This document shows positions 52,781 to 61,019 of a DNA stretch of 64,000 nucleotides, in pieces (position 1 is the stretch's first letter; each line of letters opens with the position of its first letter). The notes under the pieces were generated by a model. It was given only the letters and a program-made list of their open reading frames with translations. It was not told the origin of the DNA and did no database searches. The position numbers were made by a program, and so were the translations under genes. The stretch covers positions 1-64,000 of the forward strand of contig JAWQFQ010000027.1 in the NCBI GenBank assembly GCA_035967975.1, in the 5' to 3' direction. The DNA comes from Scytonema sp035967975. Its GTDB lineage: Bacteria; Cyanobacteriota; Cyanobacteriia; Cyanobacteriales; Nostocaceae.

Positions 52781-53500
52781 TTACAGATGCTGCGGACACA
52801 GCAACTCGTTTAACCAATTCTTTACTTGCAAGCGCAAGCGTAAACCTGGAAGTTCCTGTCCGGAACCATTATAAGGGAGTTTAGTTAAGGCGCGGCGGTA
52901 ATCGGCGATCGCACAATTCCAATCCCCCCAAAGATGATAAGTTCTGCCTCGTTCTGCTAAAATGTGTCCTTCGAGTTGACGAAAAAGCAAAGCAACCTCA
53001 AAATCTTCAATTGCCTCTTCATATTCTCCTAAATCTCTTAGGGTTATACCTCGATTAATCCAGGCTCGTGCGTGGCTTGGATTCAAATCTATCGCTTGGT
53101 CGTAGTCTGCGAGCGCTGCAGTTAAGTCCCCACGTGCTGCGTGATAGTTGGCTCGATTGTTATAAGCACTAGCCAAATTGGGGTTCAATTCTAAAGCTGT
53201 GTTGTAATCGCAAAACGCTTTGTGTGTTTCACCACTTTGAAAATAAATCAGCCCACGGTTGTTGTAATCAATGGCATTGTGAGGATGGCGGTTAATTAAT
53301 TGACTCAATAACTCAATCGCTTCCGTATAATTCCCTTCGCGAGCTTTTGTTAAAGCACAAGAGCGCAAGTAGCTATCTCCTAAAGCAGATTCATGGCTAC
53401 CGTGAGCCCCTTGCTTTCGTAATGTATCTGTATTGCTGAGTGCAAATGGGTTGCGGTGATTTTTCTCGTCACCAGATGCTAAAAAGGTGTGAGTGTTCAT
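52781..53500 (-). CDS. TPR protein
   Basis: 239 residues with no signal peptide. Five TPRs from about residue 50 to 215 (AIDYNNRGLIYFQSGE, AYNNRANYHAARGDL, AWINRGITLRDLGEY and so on), with the unusually regular N-R spacing typical of cyanobacterial scaffold TPRs. Likely a cytosolic protein-interaction scaffold; the partner is unknown. Confidence 0.85.
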   Translation of the reverse strand: MNTHTFLASGDEKNHRNPFALSNTDTLRKQGAHGSHESALGDSYLRSCALTKAREGNYTEAIELLSQLINRHPHNAIDYNNRGLIYFQSGETHKAFCDYNTALELNPNLASAYNNRANYHAARGDLTAALADYDQAIDLNPSHARAWINRGITLRDLGEYEEAIEDFEVALLFRQLEGHILAERGRTYHLWGDWNCAIADYRRALTKLPYNGSGQELPGLRLRLQVKNWLNELLCPQHL

Positions 53501-54039
53501 ATTTTCCTGCCTGAGCTACTTGCTCTTGTGAAATCAACTTATAAGTTTCGCTGTGCTTGTGGTTTTGTCCCTGTGTCACTTGTTAAGGTGTCTATGAGTA
53601 CTTAGGCACAAGTATTTGAGGTAGGCTATCGCTGTTGATGAGAGCCAGTCGCTGTAAAAACTGTCAGTTATTTGCAGGTGCTCCCATGAAGATAAACCAA
53701 CTCCTTATCCAATTGATGATTCAATCTGATAGTAGATACTTCATCCCCAAGTTCAATTCCAGATACAGCAAATATCAATCTAATAAATTAGTCAAGTGGT
53801 GTAACCTGTAACTTGATAAAATGCCAAAAGTATTTCATCAGTTGTTGAGGGTGCCTTGCCAGTCCTGAGTGCTTTGATAGTACTGAGTACTCAGCCTTAA
53901 AGAATGAGTAAAATTGCGGAAATTCTTGAGGCGTATTGCCCGAAAATCAGGGCTTCTACAGAGATAAATCCTCTGTTAGCACCAAAACTCCTGAATGAGG
54001 AAGTCTTTTAGAGATTGTAACGTTTTGACAAATTTTATT
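53501..54039. other. divergent gene-free region
   Basis: Between the TPR gene and the next + strand gene. No repeat family, RNA or small ORF stands out. Confidence 0.5.
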
Positions 54040-54504
54040 ATGGCAGCTGTAGTTTCCTATCCCAATGCTTCAGGCTTAGCAGAAGATGATTATCTTGTCA
54101 TCGGCTTAGCGACTTGTTTTGTAAAAGAAGATGGAGAAATTTATGAAATCGACATTGTAGAACCTATTCCCTCAGCATCTTTAGAAACACTTGTCAAAGG
54201 AATCTCAACCTCATATAAATTAGCCTATGCGACCACTTTAGGAACTGTGCTTCATGGAGAAAGACCCCAAATGCCTTCAGGATTTCCTGAATCTGCTCAA
54301 TTTGGGGAGCACTTTGTAGAACGAGCGATCGCAGCGGCTCGTACCTATAAGCGCAGTGAAACTGCCAAATCTATAATCCCTTTAGGGACGACTTATACTG
54401 AGTTTAAATACTCTACTGACCGCAAGCGCGTACTCAACGCTACAAGAGTTGTTAATAAGGAAGATAACATCAAGCAGCATTCACATACTCATAAAGTGTT
54501 ATGA
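54040..54504 (+). CDS. conserved cyanobacterial protein, function unknown
   Basis: 154 residues from ATG 54040 (MAAVVSYPNASG); an in-frame start at 53995 adds 15 unlikely residues. It is soluble with no membrane segments. The middle (LVIGLATCFVKEDGEIYEIDIVEPIPSAS) looks like a beta-rich core, and helices follow. I recognise it only as a conserved cyanobacterial type. It is convergent with yajQ across a C-rich hairpin. Confidence 0.7.
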   Translation: MAAVVSYPNASGLAEDDYLVIGLATCFVKEDGEIYEIDIVEPIPSASLETLVKGISTSYKLAYATTLGTVLHGERPQMPSGFPESAQFGEHFVERAIAAARTYKRSETAKSIIPLGTTYTEFKYSTDRKRVLNATRVVNKEDNIKQHSHTHKVL

Positions 54505-54619
54505 GGGGTGCAAGGGTGTAAGGGTGTAGGGGTGTAAGGTGATAAGGAGGAATATTGTTTAACTTTGTTATTCTTCTATCTTTCCCCTACACCCCACACC
54601 CTTACACCCCTACACCCCT
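54504..54619. terminator. bidirectional hairpin between convergent genes
   Basis: AGGGGTGCAAGGGTGTAAGG at 54504 and a matching CACACCCTTACACCCCT at the other end form an imperfect stem of about 35 bp with a 50-base loop, bounded by both stop codons. It is built of GGGTGTA heptamers, so it doubles as an inverted STRR. Confidence 0.6.
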
Positions 54620-54622
54620 ATT

Positions 54623-55114
54623 TCATCGATAATTCGTAAATTGCAAAGCCACTGGTAAATCTTCTTGCTTCAGTCGCTGGATGACGGCTTGTAGGTCGTC
54701 TTTATTTTTAGCACTGACACGCACTGCATCACCTTGAATAGAGGCTTGCACCTTTTTAAATTCGTCACGAATCAGTTTAGAAATTTGTTTTGCGATCTCC
54801 TGACTGATGCCTTTTTTTAATTTGACTTCTTGACGAAAGCGGTTACCACTCGCTGATTCTACATTGCCAAAATCAAAGATTTTTTGGGAGAGGTTACGCT
54901 TTGCAGCTTTTTCACGTAGTATGCTGTGTACGGATTCTAAGGTGAACTCGCTGTCAGTATTTATGGTAATACTTTCTTCACTTAATTCAATAGTGCTTTG
55001 AGTGTCTTTGAGGTCGTAACGACTTTTAAGTTCTCGCGTAACTTGGTCTATAGCATTGACCAATTCTTGTCTATCAAAGTCGCTAACAATGTCAAAGGAG
55101 TAGGTAGAAGCCAT
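54623..55114 (-). CDS. yajQ: YajQ-family nucleotide-binding protein
   Basis: 163 residues of two ferredoxin-like domains, begins MASTYSFDIVSDFDRQELVN as is normal for the family, with LKKGISQEIAKQISKLI at the middle. YajQ proteins bind cyclic di-GMP in Xanthomonas and nucleic acid in other reports. In this genome the role is open; regulatory binding of c-di-GMP is a reasonable inference. Confidence 0.93.
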   Translation of the reverse strand: MASTYSFDIVSDFDRQELVNAIDQVTRELKSRYDLKDTQSTIELSEESITINTDSEFTLESVHSILREKAAKRNLSQKIFDFGNVESASGNRFRQEVKLKKGISQEIAKQISKLIRDEFKKVQASIQGDAVRVSAKNKDDLQAVIQRLKQEDLPVALQFTNYR

Positions 55115-55177
55115 AGTAAATTTTGGATTTTCAACTGAAATGAATTAAGAACAATAAATTATGAATAATAAAACTCT

Positions 55178-55224
55178 AATTCATAATTCATAATTCATAA
55201 TTCATAATTCATAATTCATAATTC
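55178..55224. repeat. STRR, (TCATAAT)n heptamer
   Basis: Six or more copies of ATTCATA upstream of yajQ, followed 55 bases later by a second array, (TAGCTGA)n at 55281-55317. Confidence 0.9.
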
Positions 55225-55280
55225 ACTGTTAGTATTGATAAATACATTTAAACTTTGGCTTTCAACACTCAGCAGTCAGC

Positions 55281-55317
55281 TAGCTGATAGCTGATAGCTG
55301 ATAGCTGATAGCTGACA
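55281..55317. repeat. STRR, (TAGCTGA)n heptamer
   Basis: Five copies of GCTGATA directly after the stop codon side of the DprA-like gene. The unit is the same heptamer that builds the arms of the GTAAGCGTTCAGC elements. Confidence 0.9.
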
Positions 55318-55319
55318 GC

Positions 55320-55826
55320 CTAATCAAAGTAAAATAGCGTTACCAATTTTCTTTGTTCTTCTGCTTCGTTACAGGTTTGTAGCAGGGTGCGGCTGTCGTG
55401 AAACGCAAAGCAGATAAGTTGCTGGCAACGAGAGACTATCTCTTTATTGCACAGGTAACTAGCTTCTGCTAATGACAGATGATTGTTGGCAGAGTTTTCA
55501 ACCAAATGCATCACCTGTTCTAGTTGCTGGCGCGATTCCTGAGGCTGGTGTTCTAAGCTTTGGGGTAGAATCACCGTTAACAGATTAGGATCGGCTCGCA
55601 TTGCCCCCTTAATTGCAGCTGAATTGGTACCAGTAGCGCCAGAGGTAATAATCCGATTGCCGGATAGAACCAAGGCATAAGTCATCATCTCAATGAGATT
55701 CTGATGAGTAATCGGCACGTGACGGGAACCCAGCAGTGCGATTCGCTTGGAACCTGTTTGCTGGATAGTCGCCAGTTCTAGCGCTAATGTATCGAAGTTA
55801 GATGAGAGGTCTATTGACTGGCTCAA
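55320..55826 (-). CDS. DprA/LOG-like Rossmann-fold protein
   Basis: 168 residues. The Rossmann core KRIALLGSRHVPITHQNLIE, SGNRIITSGATGTNSAAIKGA and TVILPQSLEHQP match the nucleotide-binding face of DprA/Smf and LOG proteins. The N- and C-terminal extensions of true DprA are missing, so a recombination role is doubtful; binding of a nucleotide or nucleic acid is the likely activity. The start is a TTG at 55826 with no clear ribosome site, so the true N-terminus may be shorter. Confidence 0.7.
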   Translation of the reverse strand: MSQSIDLSSNFDTLALELATIQQTGSKRIALLGSRHVPITHQNLIEMMTYALVLSGNRIITSGATGTNSAAIKGAMRADPNLLTVILPQSLEHQPQESRQQLEQVMHLVENSANNHLSLAEASYLCNKEIVSRCQQLICFAFHDSRTLLQTCNEAEEQRKLVTLFYFD

Positions 55827-55917
55827 AGACGGACAAAAGGTAGATTAAACGACCAAGATATTTTAACAGACAAGGAGCGGTTTTCCCCAAGCATTTGTTC
55901 TCAAACCGTGAGACTCT

Positions 55918-56457
55918 CTACTTCCAGTCATTTAATAGCTGAATTGCCTGTTCGCACCAAGATAGCCAATGAGTTTCATAGCTCATGCCATTCAGGAGAG
56001 TCAAATATTGAAACTTTGCTGGTTCTGATAACTCTTTGGGGGTCACAAAGTGGCGTTGCTCTATCAGCTTATACGTTGATAATCTTTCTAAATGCGCTTG
56101 ACGGTGGCGTTCTATCTCTTTTAGTAGAGTTTGCTTGGGAATCATATAACCGCCAAAAATCTTAACCAGTAAATCGTCTTTAATTGCGGTGGGTTCACAA
56201 GGTCGTGTTATCCACTCACTTAACTGTTGTGTTCCTGCTTCGGTCACGTGATAAAGCTTCTTATCTGGGCGTCCTTCTTGAAGAATTGTTTCAGCGGCAA
56301 TCCAGCCTTGAGATTCGAGTTTTGACAACTCGCGGTAAATCTGCTGGTGGCTAGCTGACCAAAACAAGCCTACAGAACCATCAAATTGCTTGGCTAGGTC
56401 ATACCCGCTACAAGGGCGGTCAATTAGAGATGCCAATATTGCGTGGGCTAAAGCCAT
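55918..56457 (-). CDS. PadR-family transcriptional regulator
   Basis: 179 residues. The winged helix-turn-helix (about 1-90) starts LAHAILASLIDRPCSGYDLA and contains QQIYRELSKLESQGWI; the C-terminal domain (about 95-179) is the helical Vir_act_alpha_C-type dimerisation region. PadR proteins repress efflux or detoxification genes and are released by phenolics or drugs. A palindrome upstream (56506-56523) and a truncated divergent gene suggest it once controlled that neighbour. Confidence 0.92.
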   Translation of the reverse strand: MALAHAILASLIDRPCSGYDLAKQFDGSVGLFWSASHQQIYRELSKLESQGWIAAETILQEGRPDKKLYHVTEAGTQQLSEWITRPCEPTAIKDDLLVKIFGGYMIPKQTLLKEIERHRQAHLERLSTYKLIEQRHFVTPKELSEPAKFQYLTLLNGMSYETHWLSWCEQAIQLLNDWK

Positions 56458-56476
56458 GAGAATCCTTTTCTTGACT

Positions 56477-56523
56477 TATGCAATTTTTTGAATATAATAC
56501 GTTTATATGCAATAAGTTGCATA
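56477..56523. promoter_or_regulatory. putative PadR operator
   Basis: TATGCAA-TAAG-TTGCATA at 56506-56523 is a perfect inverted repeat with 7-bp arms. A lone TATGCAA half-site stands at 56477-56483. Both lie within 70 bases of the PadR start, between it and the divergent truncated gene, the normal position for autoregulation. Confidence 0.6.
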
Positions 56524-56626
56524 AATAGTATAGAGGGTAAGGTGTAAGGTTGGGGGAAAGAAAAAAGGGAAAAAAAATTTACCCTGTACTCTACACCCCA
56601 AACTCTCCATAAAGGAGAAGTATAAG

Positions 56627-56728
56627 ATGGTATTAGTTTCAGTCACACGCTTGCATCTGCGTTCACCGCTTTATCAAAACGCCGTAATACTCCATACCTC
56701 TATAGGATGGGGTATTACGGCGTTTTGA
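56627..56728 (+). pseudogene. truncated gene divergent from padR
   Basis: A strong AAAGGAG site 9 bases upstream starts MVLVSVTRLHLRS, which looks like the N-terminus of a small DUF3291 or monooxygenase-type protein (from memory). After about 14 codons the frame runs into a 59-bp palindrome and ends at a TGA. The rest is absent, so the palindrome replaced or cut the gene. Confidence 0.6.
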
Positions 56729-56730
56729 TA
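56672..56730. repeat. 22-bp-arm palindrome TATCAAAACGCCGTAATACTCC
   Basis: The left arm (56672-56693) pairs with the right arm (56709-56730) with one mismatch around a 15-base loop. No U-tract follows, so it is more likely a mobile hairpin than a terminator. Confidence 0.75.
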
Positions 56731-56744
56731 AATTAAGATTATGC

Positions 56745-56890
56745 GTAAGCGTTCAGCACTTCAGCCTTCAGCACCTCAGCTCGTGATCGCCTGTTTCCCT
56801 TGCATTTTATAGTTGTTCCCTTGTCCCATTATAAACACCTAATTAGCTCATAAAAGCTCGACGCTGCGGTGCAAAGGGCCGAATGCTTAC
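56745..56890. mobile_element. MITE-like element, GTAAGCGTTCAGC family
   Basis: 146 bp. The left end GTAAGCGTTCAGCACTTCAGCC and right end GAATGCTTAC are inverted. A related partial copy follows at once, at 56902-56984 (GTAAGCATTCAGC...GACTGAATGC). Confidence 0.7.
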
Positions 56891-56901
56891 GATTATGCAA
56901 G

Positions 56902-56984
56902 GTAAGCATTCAGCATTTAGCCATCAGCCAATAGCTTTCTCTAAAAACACCTATACTGCTGATAGCTGATGACTGAATGCTTTC
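56902..56984. repeat. partial GTAAGCATTCAGC-family element
   Basis: 83 bp from GTAAGCATTCAGCATTTAGCC to GCTGATGACTGAATGC, abutting the 3' end of the BioD/DRTGG gene. It is a shorter relative of the element just before it. Confidence 0.6.
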
Positions 56985-56986
56985 TT

Positions 56987-58078
56987 TTAAAGTGCTGCAG
57001 CCGGACTTAAACCAAGTAAAGAGAGCAAGCGGTCAACATCAAAATGTTTTGCCATGAGATAGCGAATGCACTCAACTTTAATTGGTTCGTGAACGCGCAC
57101 GTTACCAAAAGCACGGTTAATGATTTCCACAGTTGTTAGGGTATCTAAGTCAACTGATAAAATAGGAACTTCTAGTTCTTCTGCACGATGGAGAATGAAC
57201 GGAGGAGGTGGTAACTGTCCCGTGAGAATTAGACATTGGGTGGAAGTTTCTAAGGCAGCTTGCTGAATTTCTACGCGATCGCCCCCTGTCACGACTGCCA
57301 TATTCCGACGCATACCAAAGTATTTGACGGCTGCATTCACATTCATCGCCCCAATTGCCAAATTTTCGACCATTAAGTCTAAGCGATCGCTCCGACAAAG
57401 AACTTCTGCTTTGAGCTGACACATCAGTTCGCGAACGCTGACACTGCGTAATAAATCGCTTTTCGGTAACATACCCAGTACGGGAATACCACGTTCCTCC
57501 AGAAAAGAGCGAACAGTGGTGTTCACAACTTGTAGTTGTTCTGCAGGAACATCGTTGATTACCACACCAATCAAGCGATCGCCAATACGCTGCTTTGCAC
57601 TCAACAATGCTTCAACCGACAGTAGCGATTTATAACGAGCTACCAAGAGAACGGTAGCATTCATTACTTTTGCTACTTGCAGCAAAGATAAATCAAATAA
57701 ACTACCTTCCTCCAAATTTCCTGGTCCTTCCAGCAACACCAAATCACCCCCCTGTATTTGAGAATATTGCTGTGCTAGGGACTTTTGATAATCAATTTTA
57801 TCTTCGCCACGCAACCGTTTATGCACAGCGATTTCATTCAAATCCAGCATTATTGGTGCAATACGGCTTTCAGGCAAATTGAGGCTATCAGCGATGAACT
57901 GAACATCTTCCTCAACCATGTTTCCTTCCGAATCACCCAAGCAGGTACCTAAAGGTTTGCCATAGGCAATATTCAGTCCTTTTTGCCCTAATATATGAGA
58001 CATACCTAGAATTGTTGCGGATTTTCCACAATAAGCCTCTGTAGATCCAATCAACAAATATTTAGCGGATTTTGGCAC
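56987..58078 (-). CDS. phosphotransacetylase-family protein (BioD-like + DRTGG)
   Basis: 363 residues. The N-terminal P-loop domain of the dethiobiotin-synthetase fold (LLIGSTEAYCGKSATI at about 7-22, LLEGPGNLEEGSLFDLSL near 125) is followed by a DRTGG-type domain (about 215-330). This pair is the N-terminal portion of large phosphate acetyltransferases, but the catalytic PTA domain is missing. Cyanobacterial homologues are widespread; the role is unclear. A GTG start at 58078 follows AGGAG. EbsA-like gene lies upstream on the same strand. Confidence 0.85.
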   Translation of the reverse strand: MPKSAKYLLIGSTEAYCGKSATILGMSHILGQKGLNIAYGKPLGTCLGDSEGNMVEEDVQFIADSLNLPESRIAPIMLDLNEIAVHKRLRGEDKIDYQKSLAQQYSQIQGGDLVLLEGPGNLEEGSLFDLSLLQVAKVMNATVLLVARYKSLLSVEALLSAKQRIGDRLIGVVINDVPAEQLQVVNTTVRSFLEERGIPVLGMLPKSDLLRSVSVRELMCQLKAEVLCRSDRLDLMVENLAIGAMNVNAAVKYFGMRRNMAVVTGGDRVEIQQAALETSTQCLILTGQLPPPPFILHRAEELEVPILSVDLDTLTTVEIINRAFGNVRVHEPIKVECIRYLMAKHFDVDRLLSLLGLSPAAAL

Positions 58079-58818
58079 GCATGCACTCCTAGTTTCAACA
58101 GTTCAACAGCTTTTAACATTGCTCCCCTGCACCCTGTTTTTCTTGAGAGCCCCCACGCTTCGCGATTACCTCCAGCACGCTGCGCGTAGCTTGCTTCCAC
58201 GGAGTGGTACGCAAAGACTTATGAATGGAAGAAACTGTGTTTCTTGAAAACGATTTCGCATTCTTTTAAATTTTCATTTCACCTCCACCTGATTTCTACT
58301 TCAAATCATCTCCCATCTAAAATCGCCTGGTTTCAATTTTTTTATCATTTTTTTCTTGTAGAATTTCTGTTTAACAAGCTCTATTTACTTCACATTTATT
58401 TAATAACATAATAGTTCATTTTTACAAAAATGTGTATTTTTTTCTTGTATCTTCCTGTAACCAAATTGTTTTTTTGAGAGTGAATGCTGCTTTCATTTTG
58501 TGAGCTAACGTTAATTTCTTAAATCTAGGACTCCTATTGGATTTTTGAAAAAACTCGGTACACCTTAATCTTATATAATCCTCTGGCAAGATTGCCTATT
58601 GCCTAGATTCCTATAGAAAGATGAGAACAGCACACGTAGGTAGTTAACGAGCACTTATACATTTTCTAGCAGTGCATTTTTTCGGCAAAATCTGTATTTT
58701 TTGTAACATTTTCCTTATATTTGACATTTTTATTGACTTTGTCCTCTGCCCCACGGATGAACTAATGAATCCGGGGGCTATAGAATTTGAGACTGATACA
58801 GTGTAGTTTACCTAATAA
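58079..58818. other. 740-base AT-rich gene-free region
   Basis: Starts with a GC-rich short repeat (about 58150-58215, with the GCTGCGCGTAGCTTGCTTCC motif) and is very AT-rich from 58260 to 58740. I see no small gene. It holds the promoter of the BioD/DRTGG gene. Confidence 0.5.
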
Positions 58819-59193
58819 TTACTCCTCTATACGTAGTAGTTTACGATAGAACGATTGGGAAAAATCAGTTACGCGGTAGCGTTTATAACTTTCGAGAAGT
58901 TCAATTAAAAAATTAATAAACTCAAAGCTTGCCATCATGACTTCATAGCTGAGTTCCGCGTTGCCATCAAACTGCATTCGGCAACGAGTCAAGTCTGATG
59001 GTAGGGTGGCGACATTCCAAGTGGCTACAAAGGGAATGCCATCACTGCTTTCAATTTTACGGTGTCCTTCCAAAACCCCCTTATGGTACAAACCAATCGC
59101 AAAAGGCAAAAAATTACGCTTGTTACCCTGAACGTAAGGCAAGTAGACGCTTGCTTGTTGTTGAGTGGCAGGCTGGAGCTGATCCAAAGACAT
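58819..59193 (-). CDS. ebsA: EbsA-like type IV pilus biogenesis protein
   Basis: 124 residues beginning MSLDQLQPATQQQ, with VYLPYVQGNKRNFLPFAIGL, FVATWNVATLPSDLTRCRM and a C-terminal helical part. I recognise this as the cyanobacterial EbsA family, which in Synechococcus elongatus is needed for type IV pilus assembly and biofilm self-suppression. It is small and soluble with no signal. GAGGA is well placed. The family call is from memory and is moderately sure. Confidence 0.65.
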   Translation of the reverse strand: MSLDQLQPATQQQASVYLPYVQGNKRNFLPFAIGLYHKGVLEGHRKIESSDGIPFVATWNVATLPSDLTRCRMQFDGNAELSYEVMMASFEFINFLIELLESYKRYRVTDFSQSFYRKLLRIEE

Positions 59194-59374
59194 ACTTATA
59201 AATATTCCTCAAGTGAGTTGACCAAAGGAGATACGGAGACATTGAGAAGCAGTGACACAAACAGAGGTATGATCCTCGTGTCCCCGTTTCTTATTCAAAG
59301 CACCCAATGGGCGGCTAACTTAACCCGCGATGAATATAAGAAACATTCTTTCCCCCTAAACTCCAAGATGCATT

Positions 59375-59480
59375 GAGAGTTCCAAGAAATAAATTCGGAC
59401 CGAATCTGACCGCCTCCGCTCGTTCACGGGCGAGGACGCCCGTACCCAAGAATTTGAAGACTTTTTTCTTTGGAACTCTC
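59375..59480. mobile_element. MITE-like element, AGTTCCAAG ends
   Basis: 106 bp. The ends GAGAGTTCCAAGAAATAAA and CTTTTTTCTTTGGAACTCTC are inverted. The core CGGGCGAGGACGCCCGTACC is shared with the copies at 12992 and 24375. Confidence 0.7.
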
Positions 59481-59774
59481 TCATAGGTGTTTCTTAGGAG
59501 CATCCCACGGGTAGCAATTGCTACCCGATATGTCATAAAAGAAACACTATTTTCCCGTAATGCCCACGTTGTCAGGGCGAATAACCGTACCCTATTCTAA
59601 GGCTCTGTCAACGCCCCGACACCCGACACCCTGTGTTTCTTAAAAGACACCTTCGCGGTTGTCCATAGTATTCCCAAAAAATGTCTTTCTACAAACAAGG
59701 AGATAAGAAAGAAAAATTGTCAACGTTCAGCTATACTCTAAGCGGTCAGCTTTCAGCTATCAGCCAAAAACTTG

Positions 59775-59964
59775 GTAAGCGTTCAGCACTTTAGCAGTCA
59801 GCAGTCAGCTTTGAAACCTGTTACCCTTGTATTTTCTGGGCGTTTCGAGTCCTATTACAAACTCCTCCATTACTTATAAAAGCTGAAGGCTGAAGGCTGC
59901 TAGCTGAAGGCTGATAGCTGATGGCTGATAGCTGATGGCTGATAGCTGACGGCTGATGGCTTAC
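59775..59964. mobile_element. MITE-like element, GTAAGCGTTCAGC family, expanded
   Basis: 190 bp. The left end GTAAGCGTTCAGCACTTTAGC and the right end, after a long (GCTGATA/GCTGATG)n heptamer array (59880-59960), GGCTGATGGCTTAC. It shows how heptamer arrays can grow inside an element's arm. Confidence 0.7.
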
Positions 59965-60044
59965 AAAAATTTTTGATTTTTGACTTTTAACTTTTGAGTT
60001 TTTGTTTGAAGATGTCTTAAGGAACACTTAACGCTGTTGACACT

Positions 60045-61019
60045 ATGGCTCCACTGGTTGCAAATTACTACTTGACCTACCGCTGTAATGCTCGGTGTCA
60101 TTTTTGTAATATTTGGTCTTTAGAACCCGGAAAAGAAGCAGATTTTGAAACAATTAAACAGAATTTGACAGATTTACGCCGCTTAGCAGTCAGATATGTA
60201 GACTTTACAGGTGGTGAGCCGCTTCTGCGAAATGATGTGGGGCAGATTTATGCTGAGGCAAAACGTCAGGGTTTTATAACCAGCATAACGACCAATACAA
60301 TTCTTTACCCAAAGAAAGCACGGGAAATTCAAGGGTTAGTAGATTTTTTAAATTTCTCACTAGATGGTCCGGATGCAGAAACTCACGATCATTCGCGTGG
60401 AGTGCAAATTTTTGACAATTTAGTAGAATCGGTGGAAATAGCTCAGTCTCTGGGAGAGTATCCAGTACTTAACCATACTGTCACCGCTCAGAATTACCAT
60501 CGAATTGAAGAAGTTGGCGAATTGGGTACGCAACTTGGTGTTCGGGTTTGGCTAAACCCAGCTTTCACAGCACACGAACACTACAATTCAGGTAAGAATC
60601 CTACGCCAGAAATGGTTGCTGCAATAGAAACAACTGCCAAGAAATACAAAAATGTCGGGTACAATAAGGCTGCACTGGCTTTTATTGAAGCTGGGGGCAA
60701 TGATACCAAAAATCCCCGTTGTAAGGCGGTGGATGCTGTCATTGCTATTTCTCCTAACGACGAGCTGTTGCTACCTTGTTACCACTTTGCTCAAACTGGA
60801 GTTCCTATTAATGGACGACTGTATGAGCTTTATCGAGAGTCTCTTGAGGTTGAAAAGTACCGTCAATCTCAAGGTAAGCTCAAAGTATGCGAGGGCTGCA
60901 CAGTTTGGTGTTACCTAATACCCAGCTTCTTTATGGGTGTAGACAAATACTGGTGGTTGAATCAAGTAACCTATGCCAGCGAATTCCTGGCCCGAAAACG
61001 ATTCTTACAACGAGCTTGA
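60045..61019 (+). CDS. radical SAM protein with extra Cys cluster
   Basis: 324 residues. CNARCHFC at 14-21 (CxxxCxxC) ligates the [4Fe-4S] cluster that cleaves SAM; GGEP (SAM-binding) is near 63. A C-terminal cysteine group (NPRCKAV, LLPCYHF, KVCEGCTVWCYL) resembles a SPASM/twitch auxiliary cluster region. The reaction is unknown. The glycosyltransferase gene overlaps its 3' end by 47 bases, so the two are translationally coupled and probably act on one cell-envelope molecule. Confidence 0.85.
   Translation: MAPLVANYYLTYRCNARCHFCNIWSLEPGKEADFETIKQNLTDLRRLAVRYVDFTGGEPLLRNDVGQIYAEAKRQGFITSITTNTILYPKKAREIQGLVDFLNFSLDGPDAETHDHSRGVQIFDNLVESVEIAQSLGEYPVLNHTVTAQNYHRIEEVGELGTQLGVRVWLNPAFTAHEHYNSGKNPTPEMVAAIETTAKKYKNVGYNKAALAFIEAGGNDTKNPRCKAVDAVIAISPNDELLLPCYHFAQTGVPINGRLYELYRESLEVEKYRQSQGKLKVCEGCTVWCYLIPSFFMGVDKYWWLNQVTYASEFLARKRFLQRA

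Noticed and set aside
56672..56730. A rho-independent terminator
   Set aside because: The stem is strong, but it is followed by AATTAAG, not a T-tract, and it lies inside a truncated reading frame.
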